A DNA stretch of 64,000 bases, from assembly GCF_011008905.1 (NCBI RefSeq), contig NZ_JAAIVI010000017.1, positions 744,001 to 808,000 on the forward strand, in the 5' to 3' direction. Positions 63,665 to 64,000 of this stretch are shown here, in pieces. The translations under genes and the position numbers were made by a program. The notes under the pieces are model-generated. The model was given only the letters and a program-made list of their open reading frames with translations. It made no database searches and was not told where the DNA came from. Within the stretch, counting starts at the first letter, position 1; each line of letters starts with the position of its first letter. The stretch is from Wenzhouxiangella sp. XN201. Its GTDB lineage: Bacteria; Pseudomonadota; Gammaproteobacteria; Xanthomonadales; Wenzhouxiangellaceae.

Positions 63665-64000
63665 TCAATCATTGAGCAGGATGACATCGACGCGACGGTT
63701 CTGGCTGCGACCATCAGCTGATTCGTTGGAGGCGATCGGAAAGTCCTCGCCCATGCCGACGGCCTGGACTCGCTCGGCGTCAATGCCCAGTTCGATCAGG
63801 GCGTCACGCACGGCCTCCGCCCGCTGCCGGGAAATGCGCATATTGGCGCTGGCCGAGCCGGTCGAGTCGGTATGCCCCTCGATGCGAATCTGCTTGTCGG
63901 GCTCGGAAGCGAGCAACTCGACCACGTCTCGCAGGCGCGCCTCGGCTTCGGGCTGCAGCGTGGTTTCCCCGCTGGCGAACAGGACGTCGCCGAGGGTGAC
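63665..64000 (-). CDS. OmpA-family peptidoglycan-binding protein (N-terminus cut by window edge)
   Basis: The visible 111 C-terminal residues are an OmpA C-like domain: TLGDVLFASGETTLQPEAEA at the start, IEGHTDSTGSASANMRISRQ with the Asp and Arg that bind diaminopimelate, and GMGEDFPIASNESADGRSQN then RRVDV at the end. It would tie the outer membrane or a lipoprotein to peptidoglycan. The start is beyond position 64000. The FASGETTL strand resembles YiaD-type lipoproteins. Confidence 0.9.
   Translation of the reverse strand, partial: VTLGDVLFASGETTLQPEAEARLRDVVELLASEPDKQIRIEGHTDSTGSASANMRISRQRAEAVRDALIELGIDAERVQAVGMGEDFPIASNESADGRSQNRRVDVILLND

Overview
The window reads as one contiguous piece of a high-GC gammaproteobacterial chromosome. 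The core gene order is gammaproteobacterial: purM-purN beside DUF2066/CDP-alcohol transferase/hda, an initiator tRNA followed by rimP-nusA-infB-rbfA, suhB divergent from trmJ, and amgK/murU cell-wall recycling. It resembles the Xanthomonadales/Chromatiales (Wenzhouxiangella-like) part of the class, but that placement is inference from gene content. I see no rRNA, CRISPR array, prophage or classical insertion sequence.

Layout. 1-5.7 kb: M48 protease lipoprotein (cut by the window edge), DUF3108 protein, purN, purM, then on the other strand DUF2066, a phosphatidyltransferase and hda. 5.9-12.4 kb: asnB, a large lipoprotein and a three-subunit proton-translocating transhydrogenase (pntAA, pntAB, pntB). 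12.6-17.2 kb: secreted alkaline phosphatase, DUF4331 protein, TPR protein. 17.2-23.9 kb: murU and amgK separated by two membrane diguanylate cyclases; amgK is coupled to a glycosyltransferase-like protein of unknown function. 24.0-30.3 kb: a regulated suf operon (Rrf2 regulator, sufBCDSU) invaded by a GxxExxY gene and by a short inverted-repeat element. 30.4-34.6 kb: an E. coli-type fumarate reductase operon frdABCD followed by an RquA-like methyltransferase, with an FNR-type promoter. 34.9-40.7 kb: membrane protein, SDR, S9 peptidase, DedA protein, glycosyltransferase. 40.7-51.7 kb: tRNA-fMet, rimP-nusA-infB-rbfA, then an opposite-strand korBAC block, then truB. 51.8-64.0 kb: 2OG oxygenase, a secreted repeat-module protein, suhB/trmJ, an ATL protein, MtfA-like peptidase, dapE-ftsB-truD, FHA protein, the reverse transsulfuration pair cbs-cgl, a DUF465 protein and a partial OmpA-domain protein.

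How the genes fit together. Transhydrogenase, fumarate reductase with a possible rhodoquinone methyltransferase, and a 2-oxoglutarate:ferredoxin/NADP oxidoreductase suggest a facultative lifestyle able to use low-potential redox chemistry. The suf operon would supply the many Fe-S centres these enzymes need.

The most unusual layer is between the genes. At least nine intergenic gaps carry elements whose ends are short tandem units (8-10 bp) in inverted orientation. The unit sequence differs between families (GGTTNGCT, CGCAGAT, CACGGAA, CCAAATCCGAAGCA), but the architecture is the same. Several sit inside operons (suf twice, pnt once, cbs-cgl once), and one carries a PD-(D/E)xK-like GxxExxY protein.
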